Source of the DNA: Rhodocollybia butyracea
Lineage: Eukaryota > Basidiomycota > Agaricomycetes > Agaricales > Omphalotaceae
DNA length: 64,000 bases
Reading direction: 5' to 3'
Assembly (NCBI GenBank): GCA_015501585.1
Contig: JADNRY010000122.1
Span: 119,540-183,539, forward strand
Shown here one piece after another: positions 22,736-35,699 of this stretch (the first letter of the stretch is position 1; the number at the start of each line of letters is the position of its first letter). The position numbers and the translations under genes are program-made. Below the pieces are notes generated by a model. It was given only the letters and a program-made list of their open reading frames with translations, did not search any database and was not told where the DNA came from.

Positions 22736-24163
22736 CTACAATGGCGCAGGGTTCTTGGTATCTTTTGGAAGATGGGATAGATAGGTCCCTGGGATGCTAG
22801 TATGCACTCTTGGTGATTTTGCTTTTCGATGCATGCTTTTACAGGAGAGAGCGGTGATCACTGTAAGCAAGTAAGAGGCACGGCGATTACTGGTACTCGG
22901 TTTGATGTCTCCGGTAACTGAGTGCTACACCACACATTAGACTGCTGGACAAGCAAGTGGGAATTAACTCGTTTCCTCGTAGCCATCCACGATTACCAGA
23001 GAGCTTTCGATGCTCTCCTCAAAAATGCCGACAGCCATCGCTGCAACGCCGTATCTGGCGCACAACTTCTCTACTCACGTTGAAAGTCTCATGGCAAATG
23101 ACAAATGCTCCTGGACATGCTTCATCTCTGGAGAATGAACCTCTAGCAGTAGAGAAGTTATTGTTGTTGGTATGTCTTGAGGTCCGAGGTGTCTCGCACA
23201 CACTGGGCTGGTGCCATCGATGCCTCTAGACAATCACCACTACAAATGCTACTCTCTTGATTACATTTCGCATGAGATTTCCATCCCCGTATCTTTCCAA
23301 TCCACTTATGCCTCCCAGCTGTCATCATATTTCTCCAACTGAAAATCACTAGTACCAACTGAAGCAGCTACCATCTGGGAATAACAATCACCTTGTACTC
23401 TTCGGCGACGGTGTTGCTCCAGGGACTTAAGGCCCAATTGACTCCGCCTGGCCGTGTATAATATTGCTATCTTTTGTGGACAGATATGATCATCGGGTTC
23501 GTAAGGAGGTCGGCAGTGGCGTACCTCTGCCCCTCACTACTCTGACATGGTCCAAGGCTCTGATGATGTCTGTAGATTATTATTCATATCGCTACTAACC
23601 ATTGTTGATTTCCATCTACCCGTTGGTGTCAGCGATTCGCAGAACTTAACTCAAGTGTCTTAGTTTTGTCCATCTTACATTGCTGATATGTGAGAAGCTC
23701 TTTGCGGTGTTTGTTCTACTAACATCCTTGGTATATATTGCCTCCAGGTCCAAGGCTTTTCCATGAAATTAAAGATGGTTTATCGACATTTATTCTTCAT
23801 ACAATATCTATGTGAAACAAGATGCATATGTGAAAGTACTTACAGGATAGGAATTGATAGTGCGCCATACTTACTATTATCGTCATGTGGCCATGTGGCC
23901 ACTGGATCATGCGAGACAATCAGACACCTTTCCAATGCCTTCCATCTTTCTATAGAATTGGAGTGAATGAGTTCACATCAGCAAAACGTGGGTGCACGGG
24001 AAGCCGCTTTCCGGCACTGTACAGCGCTGGGGGCCGCTGGAAACGGCTGTATAGTGCCTGACAACGGCGCCAGCTCACCCACGTTTTGCTGATGCATTTG
24101 ACAAGCATGCGTGTGAACGATGGTTGTTGTGTATTCTTGTCTTTTGCCCAACTTTTGCCCATC
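22736..24163. other. Upstream flank of NACHT-WD40 copy 2
   Basis: No gene is seen. It aligns with 60,856-63,950 in reverse, minus the 1.2-kb element there, and its right half aligns with 3,700-4,635. It provides the uninterrupted version of the site occupied at 61,596-62,799. The core promoter TATA of copies 1 and 3 is missing. Confidence 0.6.
23976..24094. mobile_element. 119-bp foldback MITE in the copy 2 promoter
   Basis: A perfect 19-bp terminal inverted repeat, 'catcagcaaaacgtgggtg', is at both ends, with a second inner stem (ggcactgtacagc / ggctgtatagtgcc). Copies 1 and 3 lack it: they read 'gttcacttgacagg' and 'gttcatttgacagg' where copy 2 reads gttca-element-catttgac. The insertion is therefore precise, with at most a 2-bp 'ca' duplication. 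Confidence 0.85.
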
Positions 24164-27100
24164 ATGTCTCAACCCGTCTCAGCACAAACAGTCAGAGAAC
24201 AAGGGGATAGTAGGTATGAACACAGCCTGATTTATGACTTGTTTGGTATTCAGTGGTGACTAATGAATACTTCCATCTAGATTCTTTCCTGGTGCTCATG
24301 GTTTTTTGATTAGCGAGTCGCAGTTCATTGAGGACAATTCCACTACTATTATCAATAATTACTATTCAACAATGCCAAGTAGGTGGCTGGCTCAGCTGCA
24401 TGAGGAAACTGACTTTCTTTAGGGAAAGATATAAAACAGAAACTTCGAGAGGAATTGAAGTTTGTTGAAAATGCAGGAATTGATGGTGATAAAATCTGCT
24501 TGCCAGACACAAGAAGACATATTATCAAGAATATCACCAATTGGGTCCAACTCAAGGATGACAGCACATCCAGGACATATATTCTTTGTGGGGAGGCTGG
24601 CACAGGAAAGTCTGCCATTGCTCATACAGTTGGCAAAGAGCTTCAGGAACAACAGCTTCTTGTTGCATTCTTTGCCTTCAACCGGTCATTGCTTGAGAGC
24701 AGGACACCTAGCAATGCCTTGCGCACTATTGCTTATACTCTGGGTGTCGGTGACCATGGCTTTGCAGAGGGATTGCTCCAAGCTTTTGATGAAGATTCTA
24801 CTATCTCAGGGAGTACAAGTATTCAAAGACAATGGGAAAAGCTCATTGTGGGACCTGCTCAAAGGGTTGACCCATCCAAACAAGTAGTCATCATATTTGA
24901 TGCTTTGGATGAATCTGGTCCCCAGATGCCAGATGAACCAAGAGATAGGCTGCTTTCAGTGTTGATGAGTGGAATACCTGATCTTCCATCCACTTTTCGG
25001 GTATTTGCAACATCTAGATTGGAAAATGATATCATAGTTTATGTGGAAAAGTTCCTAAAAAGGAACCCCTCTGCTAAAGTTCAGAAGATGACTGATATTA
25101 GAGGGACAGATGAAGACATATACAGGTTTGTGGTGAGAAAAATGACAAGTCAGGGAGGAGGGCTGGGTATCTTAGAAGAGTCCCAGTGTAGGGTTCTTGC
25201 CACAAAATCAGAAGGGTATTTCCAATGGGCATCCACTGTTTGCAAAGGACTTTGTGGGGGTGGGAAGGGAGGCATATCAGTTCAAACACGTTTCCAAGAA
25301 TTCATGGCCACAGCCCCAGGTAGTAACCAGACCTTAACACCTCTTGATAAACTGTACATGACCATACTTGAAGAATGTTTTGATCAAGAGGCAATGGAAC
25401 AATACTGGGATGTGATGGGCCTTGTATTGGCTGTATTTGAGCCACTGTCCAGGACCTCTTTGAAAAGAATTCAAATAATGAGTTCTCAGCATCAGAGTAG
25501 AAACAGAAATGGGGAAAGAAGGGATACTATTGATACAGTGATCTGTTTTTTGGGATCTCTCTTTGCTGGTGTTGATACATTGGACATACCAGTAAGGCCT
25601 GTGCACACATCCATCCGTGACTTTCTTTTAGATGAAGGTCGGAGTGGAAGGTTTGCAGTCAATATTTCTCAAGGACACACCACCTTGGTATGGGGTTCAC
25701 TCAACATGATGATAAAAGATTTGCATTTCAACATGTGTGATCTTGAGTGTTCTTATGTGTTCAACTCATAGGTGAAAGATATAAAAGATAGAATAGTCAA
25801 AGGGATTCCAGAGGACCTTGAATATGCAAGCTGTTTTTGGGATGAACATCTATGTCAAATAAAGGCAGCCAAAAGTTTGGTGACTTTGTTGCAGAAATTT
25901 TGGTACAAATCATCTCTGTTTTGGTTGGAAGTCTTGAGTGTATTGCAAAGGATCCATGTGGTGTCTAGAGCTATTGAAAATGTCAAGAAATTTGTTTGGG
26001 CTTGTGATAAGGTAGGCAAACTTCTAATGTTGGGAATACATCTTTTGGCTGACTAGTGTGAAGGCAAATCAAACAAAATTACAAATCATAATAAAGCATA
26101 TTTCTAGTGCTACAGCAAATGTCCAACACTGGTCAAAAAAGGTTGGATAAACTAGTAGCATCTAGATAAACCAGAGCTGACAATTGTATCCCAGGATCAA
26201 GAAAACAATAGTTTTGAGACATTATTAAATGAGATTCAGCATTTTGTGAGAGTATTTGGGCAAGCCATCACAGACTCTACACCACATCTTTATGTATCTG
26301 CAGTACCTTTTATCCCCAAGGAATCAATCCTCCAACAGGTTTATGGTCAACATTTCAAATGTACTGTTTCATTATGCAATGGACATAATGAGAGGTGGTC
26401 CTCCTTGCAAAGTGCACTGCTTGGGCACACCACTGTAGTGCAATCAGTTGCATTCTCCCCAGATGGCAGAAAGATTGCATCTGGCTCATATGATAAGTCA
26501 GTTAGAGTCTGGGATGCAGAAAGTGGGAAACCAATAGGAAAGCCCTTGGAGGGCCATACTGGTAATGTCAACTCAGTTGCATTCTCTTTAGATGGCAGAA
26601 GGATTGTGTCTGGCTCTGATGACAGGTCACTCAGAGTTTGGGATACAGAGAGTGGAAAGCCAGTGGGAAAGCCCTTGGAGGGTCATATTGGCCATGTCAT
26701 GTCAGTTGCATTTTCGCCAGATGGCAGAACAATTGTTTCTGGCTCTGATGACCAGTCAGTGAGAGTCTGGGATGCAGAGAGTGGTAAACCAGTGGGCAAG
26801 CCCTTGGAGGGTCATACTGATTATGTCAGGTCAGTTACATTCTCCCCAGATGGCAGAAGGATTGCATCTGGCTCTGATGACAAGTCAGTCAGAGTCTGGG
26901 ATGCAGAGAGTGGGAAACCAGTGGGAAAGCCCTTGGAGGGTCACATTGGCCATGTCATGTCAGTTGTATTTTCCCCAGATGGTAGAAGGATTGTGTCTGG
27001 ATCTTCTGACAAGTCAGTGAGACTCTGGAGTGCACAGAGTGGGAAACCAGTGGGAAAACCCTTCAAGGGTCATACTGACACTGTGAGGTCAATTGCATTC

Positions 27101-28753
27101 TCCCCAGATGGTAGAAAGATTGCATCTGGCTCTAATGACAGGGCAGTGAGAGTCTGGGATCCACATAGCGGGAAACCTGTGGGAAAACCCTTGGAGGGTC
27201 ATACTGACTATGTCAGCTCAGTTGCATTCTCCCCAGATGGCAGAAGGATTGTGTCTGGCTCTGATGACCAGTCAGTGAGAGTCTGGGATGCAGAGCATGG
27301 CAAAACAGTGGGAAGGCCATTGGAGGGTCATACTGACTGTGTAATATCAGTTGGATTCTCCTCAGATGGTAGGAGGATTGTGTCTGGCTCTTTTGACAAG
27401 TCAGTGAGAGTTTGGGATGCACAGAGCGGGAAGCCTGTGAGAAAGCCCTTGGAGGGTCATACTGACTGTGTCATCTCAGTTGCATTCTCCCCAGATGCCA
27501 GGAAGATTGTTTCTGGCTCTGATGACCACTCAGTCAGAGTTTGGGATGCAGAGAGTGGGAAACCTGCAAGAAAGCCCTTGGAGGGTCATACTGACTGTGT
27601 CATCTCAGTTGCATTCTCCCCAGATAGCAGAAGGATTGTGTCTGGCTCCTATGACAAGTCAGTGAGAGTCTGGGATGCAGAGAGTGGTAAATCAGTGGGA
27701 AAGCCCTTGGAGGGTCATACTGACTATGTGAGATCAGTGGCATTCTCCCCAGATGGAAGAAGGATTGTGTCTGGCTCTGATGACCACTCAGTGAGAGTTT
27801 GGGATGCAGAGAGTGGTAAACCAGTGGGAAAGCCCTTTGAGGGTCATACCCACTATATCATGTCAGTTGCATTCTCCCCAGATGGAAGAATGATTGTGTC
27901 TGGCTCTCATGACAAGTCAGTGAGACTCTGGAGTGCACAGAGTGGGAAACTTGTGGGACAGCCCTTGGAGGGTCATACTGACTGTGTTAAGTCAGTTGCA
28001 TTCTCCTCAGATGGTAGAAGAATTGTGTCTGGCTCCTATGACAAGTCAGTGAGAGTTTGGGATGTAAAGCATGGGAAACTGGTAGGAAAGCCCTTGGAGG
28101 GCCATACTGATTATGTGAGATCAGTTGCATTCTCCCCAGATGGCAGACTGATTGTGTCTGGCTCTGATGACCAGTCGGTAAGAGTTTGGGATGCAGAAAA
28201 CAGGGGCACAGTGGGAAAGTCTTTGAAGAGTCATACTGATAGTGTCAGGTCAGTTGCATTATTCCCAGATGCCAGTACACAGCTGGTGTCTGGCTCATTT
28301 GACAAATCACTGCCAGTCTGGAATGCTGAGACTGAAAATCCTTGGAATCAGCAAATCAACTTTTTCTTACCCACTAAATCCTTCCCAAACTCCAACCAGA
28401 TTGATTATGAATTGCCAGTCCCAACTCCTGGTTCCACCACCCACTTGATGCAAGGCCCACTAGCTGAACACAAACTTCAGAAAATCTCCTCATCTATGAT
28501 TACCTTCTGCTCCCTTTCTGAGCACTATTTGCCATCTACACAACTCCCATTTTCCACTTTCCACCTTACCAATACGGGCTGGATCTGCGGCTCTGGCTCA
28601 TTGTTAGTCTGGATCCCTCTTCACTTTCAACAAACACTTCTATTACCTCCTTTGCAGTTGATTATATCAAATGCTGAAATAACCACTCTGAATATTCAAA
28701 ATTTTGTCCATGGCAATAATTGGGTAAGATGCTATCAACAATCTACCCTCTAA
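24164..28753 (+). pseudogene. NACHT-WD40 NLR-type gene, copy 2, with a nonsense codon
   Basis: Five exons parallel copy 1: 24164-24213, 24281-24378, 24423-26011, 26064-26141 and 26195-28753, all with GT-AG introns in phase. The P-loop GEAGTGKS and Walker B IIFDALDES are kept. At 25,769-25,771 a TAG replaces the GAG of copy 1 (serine, stop, valine), cutting the product at about 498 residues after the NACHT domain. Downstream everything is still open: fifteen WD40 repeats from about 26,424 and the conserved tail ending FVHGNNW. Either the gene died recently, or the downstream 835-codon frame is retained for another reason. A MITE sits in its promoter. Confidence 0.85.
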
Positions 28754-29045
28754 TTGTACTACTCTGCAAATCTAACCACCCTTGGGTTTCCTTTGATTGT
28801 ATCAATGAGCTCAGGATCAACCTTGTAACAAGTATGCACTACCTTATCTATATATACCATCCTTAGTGGTCAGATTATAGTATGTTGTATTTTGCCAATG
28901 GGACATGATACAACTCTGGATGTCAAAATCCTGAACCAGTTGTATACAAAGGTGCTCCAATCCCAGAACCTTTCTCCAACTATGAGCTGACATCTGACCT
29001 GCCCCAATTCCTACTTTGAGTCTCTGATAATACAGTAGATCCTTC
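28754..29045. other. 3' flank of copy 2
   Basis: Nothing recognisable. It ends at the left terminal repeat of the next element. Confidence 0.5.
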
Positions 29046-29699
29046 TAGAGATGGGCATGAATGAGGCATGGGTAAGAAGACAGTCAAATGTATTCACATT
29101 CTACATTCAAATATGAATACCTTTGCTACCACAAATGCACATTCAGGTGCATAGGTCATTTGAATGTGAATATGGGCCACAGACAGGCCCATATTTACCC
29201 CCTATATTCGCAAATATTCTCTCTTAAATATCTTGACTTGTGGCAGCCCTTATAAAGCCACCAGCAAGCTGCAACATGTACCATAAATTAGCATACTGTA
29301 CTCAGATGTAGGGAGGCAACAGTCACGGTCACGGAGGCCTGGATGCATTGCCAGAATACCATGACGTCACGGTCAATTTTTGGTCTGTTGCTAACTTGGG
29401 ACCATGGCATATATAAATTTAAAGCTTACTGCTGCACTTAGGTAGGTTTTGGTTGCCAAATTTTGGGTGTGTCATGGTCACAATTTGTAAAGCCTCTATG
29501 TCTCGGAACCCGAAATGACTTTAATTATATTGTTTGTACATGAGTCAAAGTGACTCGGAACATGACTCGGAATGACTTATTATGACTTATTATGACTTAG
29601 GTATATAGTATAAATACTGCTTGAGTAGATACAATGTACCCCAGCCTTGTTATTTTGGAACCACTATCAGTATGCATACTCTCCGAGGATGCATACTGG

Positions 29700-30303
29700 T
29701 AATGTCACATAGGCCAAATGTGACCACAAACACGCCACCACATGTTGCTGCAGCCTGCGCAATATGCTATGTTGGCAGCTGAAGTTATACTTTGGCCTAA
29801 CTATTATTGTGATTTGGTCACTAGTGGCCAGATCACCATGGCAGGAGGGACATATGTCCCTCCATCTCCATTCACTGGGTACTTCAATGCTACCCTGTTG
29901 GGTGTTGCGAGATTCTTTGCAGAACAAGGTCTGTCCATTACAGACATCAAAGATGCAGTGTTTTACACTGTGAATTGGATATATTCCTATGCGCTGAGTA
30001 GCTCAGATGTAGTACTTGCTAGCTTCATGTCATCTGTATGCCTCCCGCTAGGGTACAATGAGGATTACTGGTCCCGCACAAGTTCTGAATGCTTGCATTC
30101 ACAACAGCACTGCACAACCTGCAGCTTCACACATACAGCTGTCAAAAACAACAATGTCATCTGCCACCAATGCCATCCCCATAGTGGCCACAAATTCAGC
30201 AGGCACTGCATCTTCCAGTCCAGCACCCGCTACAACCATCACTACTTCCTCTGAAGCAGCACCTACATCCACTGAAGCCGTTCAGCAGATGGATGAGACA
30301 TGA
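29700..30303 (+). pseudogene. Unrecognised reading frame, possibly retroelement-derived
   Basis: A frame of 170 codons contains GYFNATLLGVARFFAEQGLS and ITDIKDAVFYTVNWIYSYAL. An overlapping frame continues as a Ser/Thr/Ala-rich tail ending in AVQQMDET at 30,303. The upstream 29,500-29,650 has repeated 'atgactcggaatgact' motifs and a TATA-like 'tatagtataaatac', reminiscent of an LTR. No known domain is seen; a gag-like origin is only a guess. Confidence 0.25.
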
Positions 30304-30549
30304 GTCTCAAAGGTTATGCCAACCTTTGAGGTGCCCCATGTTATGCCAACGCTGGAGTCTCCTCTCCATCTTCACCATCACCTCACTTCTGCAAAGCTTG
30401 TCTTGTGGGGGAGGGTGCAATGGCTACACCATTACTGGTCTTACAGCACTGCATTGCCATTTAGTTTTCTTTTATATTACAAGTATTCATTTTGTATATA
30501 CTATGCACTGTACAACTTACATAAGTAAGTCTTCTTTTACACCTGTACA

Positions 30550-33500
30550 TAGTGTATGGCACAGGTGTGCCGGGTTGGGTCGGTTTTTAGACTTGGCTAC
30601 CCGACACCCGTTACCATACCCGGCAACTCTCAAGCAGCGCCGCCTGCTCACAGTTTGTTTACGTATATAGAAGCATACTACTAGCTACTGTACATGACAT
30701 GTAAGCTATTTGCGGGCATCAACAAATAAACTCTTCTCGATACTATGAACCCGTTGAAACGCAAAACTACAGGATCAAATGCGCCTAACAAAAGTGCAAA
30801 GACAAATCAAAGACGAAGGAAAAAAAGAACTATCGAGAGTAGTGGTATGTGAACTAAATACTGTGAAGCAAATACACGCTGATGATACACATTAAATCAT
30901 AGATGAGAAACAAGAAGGGAGCCAAGACAGCAGCCTAAACCTAGATGATGATGAGGAGATCATCAACACAACTGAGGCTGAAAAAGCTAAACGGGAAGAA
31001 GCGATCGCGAAACTCAGTCCGCTTGTAACAATTTGCAGTGAAAAAAGTACTTACTTGCGTCAGGAAAGGATTTGTTGAAATGAAAGGCATCTATCTATGC
31101 ATTCTTTGGTGCCGAGCCGGAAATCAAGTTTGCAGGCAATGGCAAGGCAGAATATCTGGTATATACATGTACCAAATGCGGCGAAAAAAAGAAACAGGGT
31201 CTGAAAACATCGGACAAAGGGTCAACAGGTTAGTCATCTGCTGGATGACAGCAATACAAATACTAACCATTGCGCAGGAAATATGACTACTCACGCAAAG
31301 AAATGCTGGGGCGATGAAGCTGTTGCTGCTGTTAAAGAATCGAACCTTGAGAAAGCACAAGAGGCCGTCAAAAAATTTGGAAAAAAGAGCCAATCAAAAC
31401 ATTCAAAGGATGGGCTACCTCATTCTCAACACGACCCCCCGAAAAAGAAACTACCCGGTAAGCCCCTTCAATTCCCGCTTGCTGTTGCGCCCTTTGAAAT
31501 GTGATATTGAAGGGTAGTAACTGCTTGATGGGTCGCCGAATCTGCTCGGCCTTTTTGTGTTGTGCGAGACCAATGTTATCATTGGCTCCAGAAAGAGGGT
31601 CGTCCAAATCACTATGTGCCAAGTAAAGAGACAGTGGCTCGAGACGTGAAAAAATTGTTTGCGAAGACAAAGGAGAAACTAGCAGCAGAATTACAGGTTA
31701 GTTTTGCGTTTACTTGATAGCGGGGAAACATACCAAGCATTTCAGACATTCGACGGCAAGCTTCCTGTAGCTCTTGATTGCTGGTCATTGCCTAACCATC
31801 ATGCGTTTATGAGTGTCACCACGACAGTGGCTGCAAACAACAAAAGATTGGAAGGAAACACCTACTACAACAATACTTGACTTCATCGAGCTTCCGTGCT
31901 CCCATTCCGCAGAAAACATGGCAGTCGCCCTTGCAAAGACACTGAAAGAATACGGGATTGAAGGCAAGGTTAGCTAAATGTTTGAATATCTTTTTGCGTT
32001 GAGACTCACTTACCATAGATCCTCTCTATCACTTGTGACAACGCCTCTGCAAATACAGCGATGCTTGATGAGCTTGTGAAGCTCCTCCCGGACTTCCAAG
32101 GCAGAGACGCACATGTTCAGTGCTTCGGCCATACAACAAACCTAACGGCCAGAGGTGTTCTTCGTCCCTTCGAGCCTTCCAAGCTCAAAACAACTGAAGA
32201 GGGATCCGAACCTGCTGTGCCAAATGACGATGGATTGGAAGAGCTTTATGCCGAGTTGCAGGATATCAAAGAGAACGGGAACAAAGACAAGGATGACGTC
32301 GAGGGTTTTGTTGAGGTGTTGAACGAGATGACAGAGCAAGAGAGAGAGCAGTGGCACGAGAATGTCAAGCCTGTGAAAACAGCACTATACAAGGTAAGCG
32401 CTGTCAAAGCACCACATGGATTTCTGACTCCCACCACTACCTCTTACCGCTACAGGCCCGCAAAATTTCATTCAAGATTATCAACTCAACAACCTTGCTC
32501 TTGCCTAAGTGGCGAGAGCAAGTAGCGAATACTCTGTTTAATGACCATGTCTTGCCTCGCGATGTTGCCACACGCTGGAACTCAACTTACGATATGCTTG
32601 CCACTTTTCTTGAAATGAAAGGACCCATTTCTGAATTCCTGGACCGTTCTTCAAACGGAATGTCAGAATACGTTCTCGAGGAGGAAGAATGGGATGTCAT
32701 TGAAGGGCTGGTCTCTGCTTTAAAGGTACGTATTGTTATCATTGTTTATTTCCTTTCCTTCGAGGCTAACTGTCACTTCATAGATTCTCAAGGACGCCAC
32801 GCTCTTTTTTTCGTCCAATACACCCAACGTTGCCTCTGTAATTCCCGCAATGGATGCTATAGACAAAGCACTTGCCACCGGCATTATTAACAATGAAGTT
32901 CTCTCTGAACCAATTCAACATGCTCTCGCTATTGGCAAAAAAACGCTCAACAAGTACTATGCACTAACAGATGATTCAGTGATCTATTGCATGGCTATGG
33001 GTATGTATTTTATTTACTTCTTAGAAATATGGACTAATAGGCTGAGTATGGGTAGTTCTTCACCCGTTGTTGAGACTGGAATATTTCTGTAAGGCCGGTT
33101 GGAATGACAAATGGATTGCCGATGCAGTTACGGTAATTCGTCAACATTGGGAGAAGCACTATAAGCCCTTGGAACCTACCCCATCCGATATACCAATGGT
33201 GTGTTTTTCTCACTTCAGTCTTTTATCTTGATGTACTAACAACTGATGACTAGGCATCGACCTTGCAAGCTGTTGAACCGCCTACATCAAACTCATTCAT
33301 GTCATTAATGGCAAAACAAACTCTACTTCAACCACGCGGTCCAGGAGGAGTCGAACAAGATGAATTTGATCGCTATCTTGCTGATAGCTGTGTACCGACG
33401 GACAACACTCTTCAGTGGTGGATTATGAATAGAAAGGTTTATCCAAACTTGACCCGAATGGCAATCTCACTCCATTTAATACCAGGTACGCTCTATATCA

Positions 33501-33931
33501 TGATTATACTTGCTACTTCTAACTGCTCATTTCAGCAACATCTGTTTGTGTTGAATGCACGTTCTCTCGCGGCCGCATTCTTATCTCACACCTTCGTAAC
33601 CGACTTCATGCTCAGACTATTCGAGCACTTATGTGCTTCGGTGACTGGTCACGCGAGATCTCGTTCCGAACGATGAGCTAGTCGACTTTCTTTTGTCGGA
33701 TGATGTTGATGATGGTGATTCAATCCACCTTGTAGATGACGAGGCCCTGTAGATATATGTATGTACATAGATACAACTTGCATGTATATGTATGAAATTC
33801 TTGCTGCTACATCTGAGCAACCCGGCTGGAGAAAAACTGTACCCGTACATGACGGGTAAACCGTACCCGGCAGGTCGGGTCCGGGTTGGTTTGAGATTTT
33901 GAGCACCCGAACCGACCCGAGCCACACACTA
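30550..33931 (+). mobile_element. hAT element (inner), about 3.4 kb
   Basis: The left end 'tagtgtatggcacaggtgtg' is followed by 'ccgggttgggtcggt'. The right end, reversed, is 'tagtgtgtggctcgggtcgg'. Subterminal 'cgggt' motifs crowd both ends, as in hAT elements. No clean 8-bp duplication was found (cctgtaca against cgggtggc), so the exact ends are uncertain. Confidence 0.55.
30745..33752 (+). pseudogene. hAT transposase gene, 12 exons, three lesions
   Basis: Exons inferred from GT-AG sites and frame: 30745-30844, 30903-31024, 31087-31228, 31278-31457, 31518-31696, 31746-31968, 32019-32393, 32456-32725, 32784-33000, 33056-33198, 33254-33485 and 33536-33752. In order: a basic N-terminus; a BED-type zinc finger (CTKC...HAKKC) after SPLASIYAFFGAEPEI; WVAESARPFCVV; ILSITCDNASANTAMLDELV; RDVATRWNSTYDML; GKKTLNKYYALTD; and the C-terminal dimerisation region LIPATSVCVECTFSRGRILI ending in an acidic tail. 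Lesions are a TGA before WVAES (31,526-31,528, likely CGA to TGA), a frameshift near 31,815-31,860, and another near 33,655. The protein acts in the nucleus on its own element ends. This copy is probably inactive as read. Confidence 0.8.
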
Positions 33932-34176
33932 CGGGTGGCGAATACAGGTCTGTCTGAGACCCATATTTGCATTCAAATGACCTACGTACCCAAATGCACA
34001 TTCATGGTGCCATAACCATTCATATTTGAATGCCAAATGCGAATATATTCGAGTATATTTGTACCCATGCCTCATTTGTGCCCATCTCTACATGGACTTG
34101 AGATGCGTGAGGTGATTACTTCATACTTTTTTCTTATCTCTGTGGAATAATTGATTATGAACATTGATGATTGCAC

Positions 34177-35320
34177 ACAGGTCATGGATTCATTTCTCAA
34201 GGATCCAGCATGTGGAGATCTGTCACAGTATGTACTCAATGAGCAAGAATGGTTAGCTCCCAAACAGCTGTCCAGGGTACTTGAGGTATGTACTTATTGT
34301 GACTGATTCAAGCACTAACTAACTATAATATGTAGATACCACATAACTTTCAACAGCTACTCTCAAAGGAGAAAACCCCAACTTTATGCGATTTTTTACC
34401 CTCATTTGCACAGATAATTGAGCTATGGGAAGAGCTCCAGAGGCAACTACCCAAAATGAGACAATCAATCCAAGCAGGTCTCAGCAAAATCAAGGATTAT
34501 CATAAGCACATGGCTAGAGTACCAGCATATGCCCTGGCAATGGGTGAGCTTACATGTTTAAATATATTGATGTAAACAGGTCGGTTCATTGACAATTTAC
34601 ACTCAGTAATTAATCCAGATATGAAATTTGACTACCATCATCAGCAAAATGATATGGATGGTCGTTGCTGGGCAAAAGACATGATGATTGAGAAAGTGGA
34701 GTACCACATATCATGTGTATCAGTTTCTGAATGCTCATATAAAATTTGTAGATGCAAGGGTATCGTGCTCAAGCTCATACCACAAACTCGGAACAAACCC
34801 AGGCACCACAAGCACAACTTTCAGAAGCTGAAGCAATGTTTAGCCATTGTCAACACCGAGGTCCGCAGGACCAAAGCGTTGAAGAGGAGCTCAATGCATA
34901 TCTGGCAGATCCCACATTTGCAACTACAACACTTATTTACTGGCAGGTGAATGAAGTTTTGGGTTTATTCCAATTTGAAAGCTTACAAATATTCCAGGAG
35001 AAATAAACCATCTATCCCACTTTGTTCAAGCTTGCTATGGATATTTTGCCATTGCAGGGCTCTGCTCAGGCTGTGCCTTGTGAATGGGTTTTTTCATCTT
35101 CAAATGAGACCATGACTGTCAGGCAAAATAAACTTTTGCCGCTGATGTTTGAAGCTTTGCAGATGTTAAAGTTTTGCCATTCGTCATGATGATCCTCTTG
35201 ATTTTACCTCATTCATGGATGTCACTCAGGAGAGCCTAGAACTGGAAACAATTTTTGAGGTGGAGGGACGTGTTCCTGAAGATGTGAACTCATTCATCAG
35301 AGAGTGCATGAGACCATGAT
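34177..35320 (+). pseudogene. Second hAT-type transposase, 3' half, decayed
   Basis: Segments separated by plausible short introns read MDSFLKDPACGDLSQYVLNE, then SKEKTPTLCDFLPSFAQIIE, ADPTFATTTLIYWQ, and the dimerisation-domain pattern PTLFKLAMDILPLQGSAQAV then PCEWVFSSSNETMTVRQNKL. An acidic tail (DDPLDFTSFMDVTQESLELE) is reached only after a frameshift. It belongs to a different hAT lineage from the preceding element. The N-terminal half, including any BED finger, is missing. Confidence 0.6.
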
Positions 35321-35699
35321 ACATGATAACAAGTACATGCTAATAAAGAGCTCTACAATGTACATAGTGGTATACACTATAAAGATAAATTCTGCAGAAA
35401 AGAACGGCTCAAGCCACCGGCTAAGTTGCTAGCTAGCTGAGCTTGAGCTGAGCCATGTACCAGTATTGGCTCATTGAGTCGAAGCCAAGCCAAGCCAAGC
35501 TGTTGCAACACTAGTATATAGGATATGGTAAAACTGTCCAAACTACTATGTATGTCCAAATCAGGTAGCAACTTGTATATATTAAAATGGTTAAAGTCCT
35601 TTGGTCCTAGACAATAATCCGCCCTGCAGTCCACAGGTTCATCTTTCAGGCAGTGGTGCTTGTACCTTGCATACTTGCTTTCCTCCATCTTACTTAGAA

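Larger units (their letters stand above)
29046..34090. mobile_element. 5-kb element with 'tagagatgggca' terminal inverted repeats (outer of a nest)
   Basis: The left end starts 'tagagatgggcatgaatgag' and the right end, reversed, starts 'tagagatgggcacaaatgag'. Similarity continues for about 75 bases including 'cattcaaatatgaat'. The end sequence is of the hAT type, but I found no matching 8-bp flanks ('gatccttc' against 'catggact'). The two ends may therefore come from different copies or have recombined. It encloses the hAT transposase gene below. Confidence 0.55.

Noticed and set aside
30542..33939. 8-bp target duplication for the inner hAT element
   Set aside because: The bases flanking the inferred ends (cctgtaca and cgggtggc) do not match.
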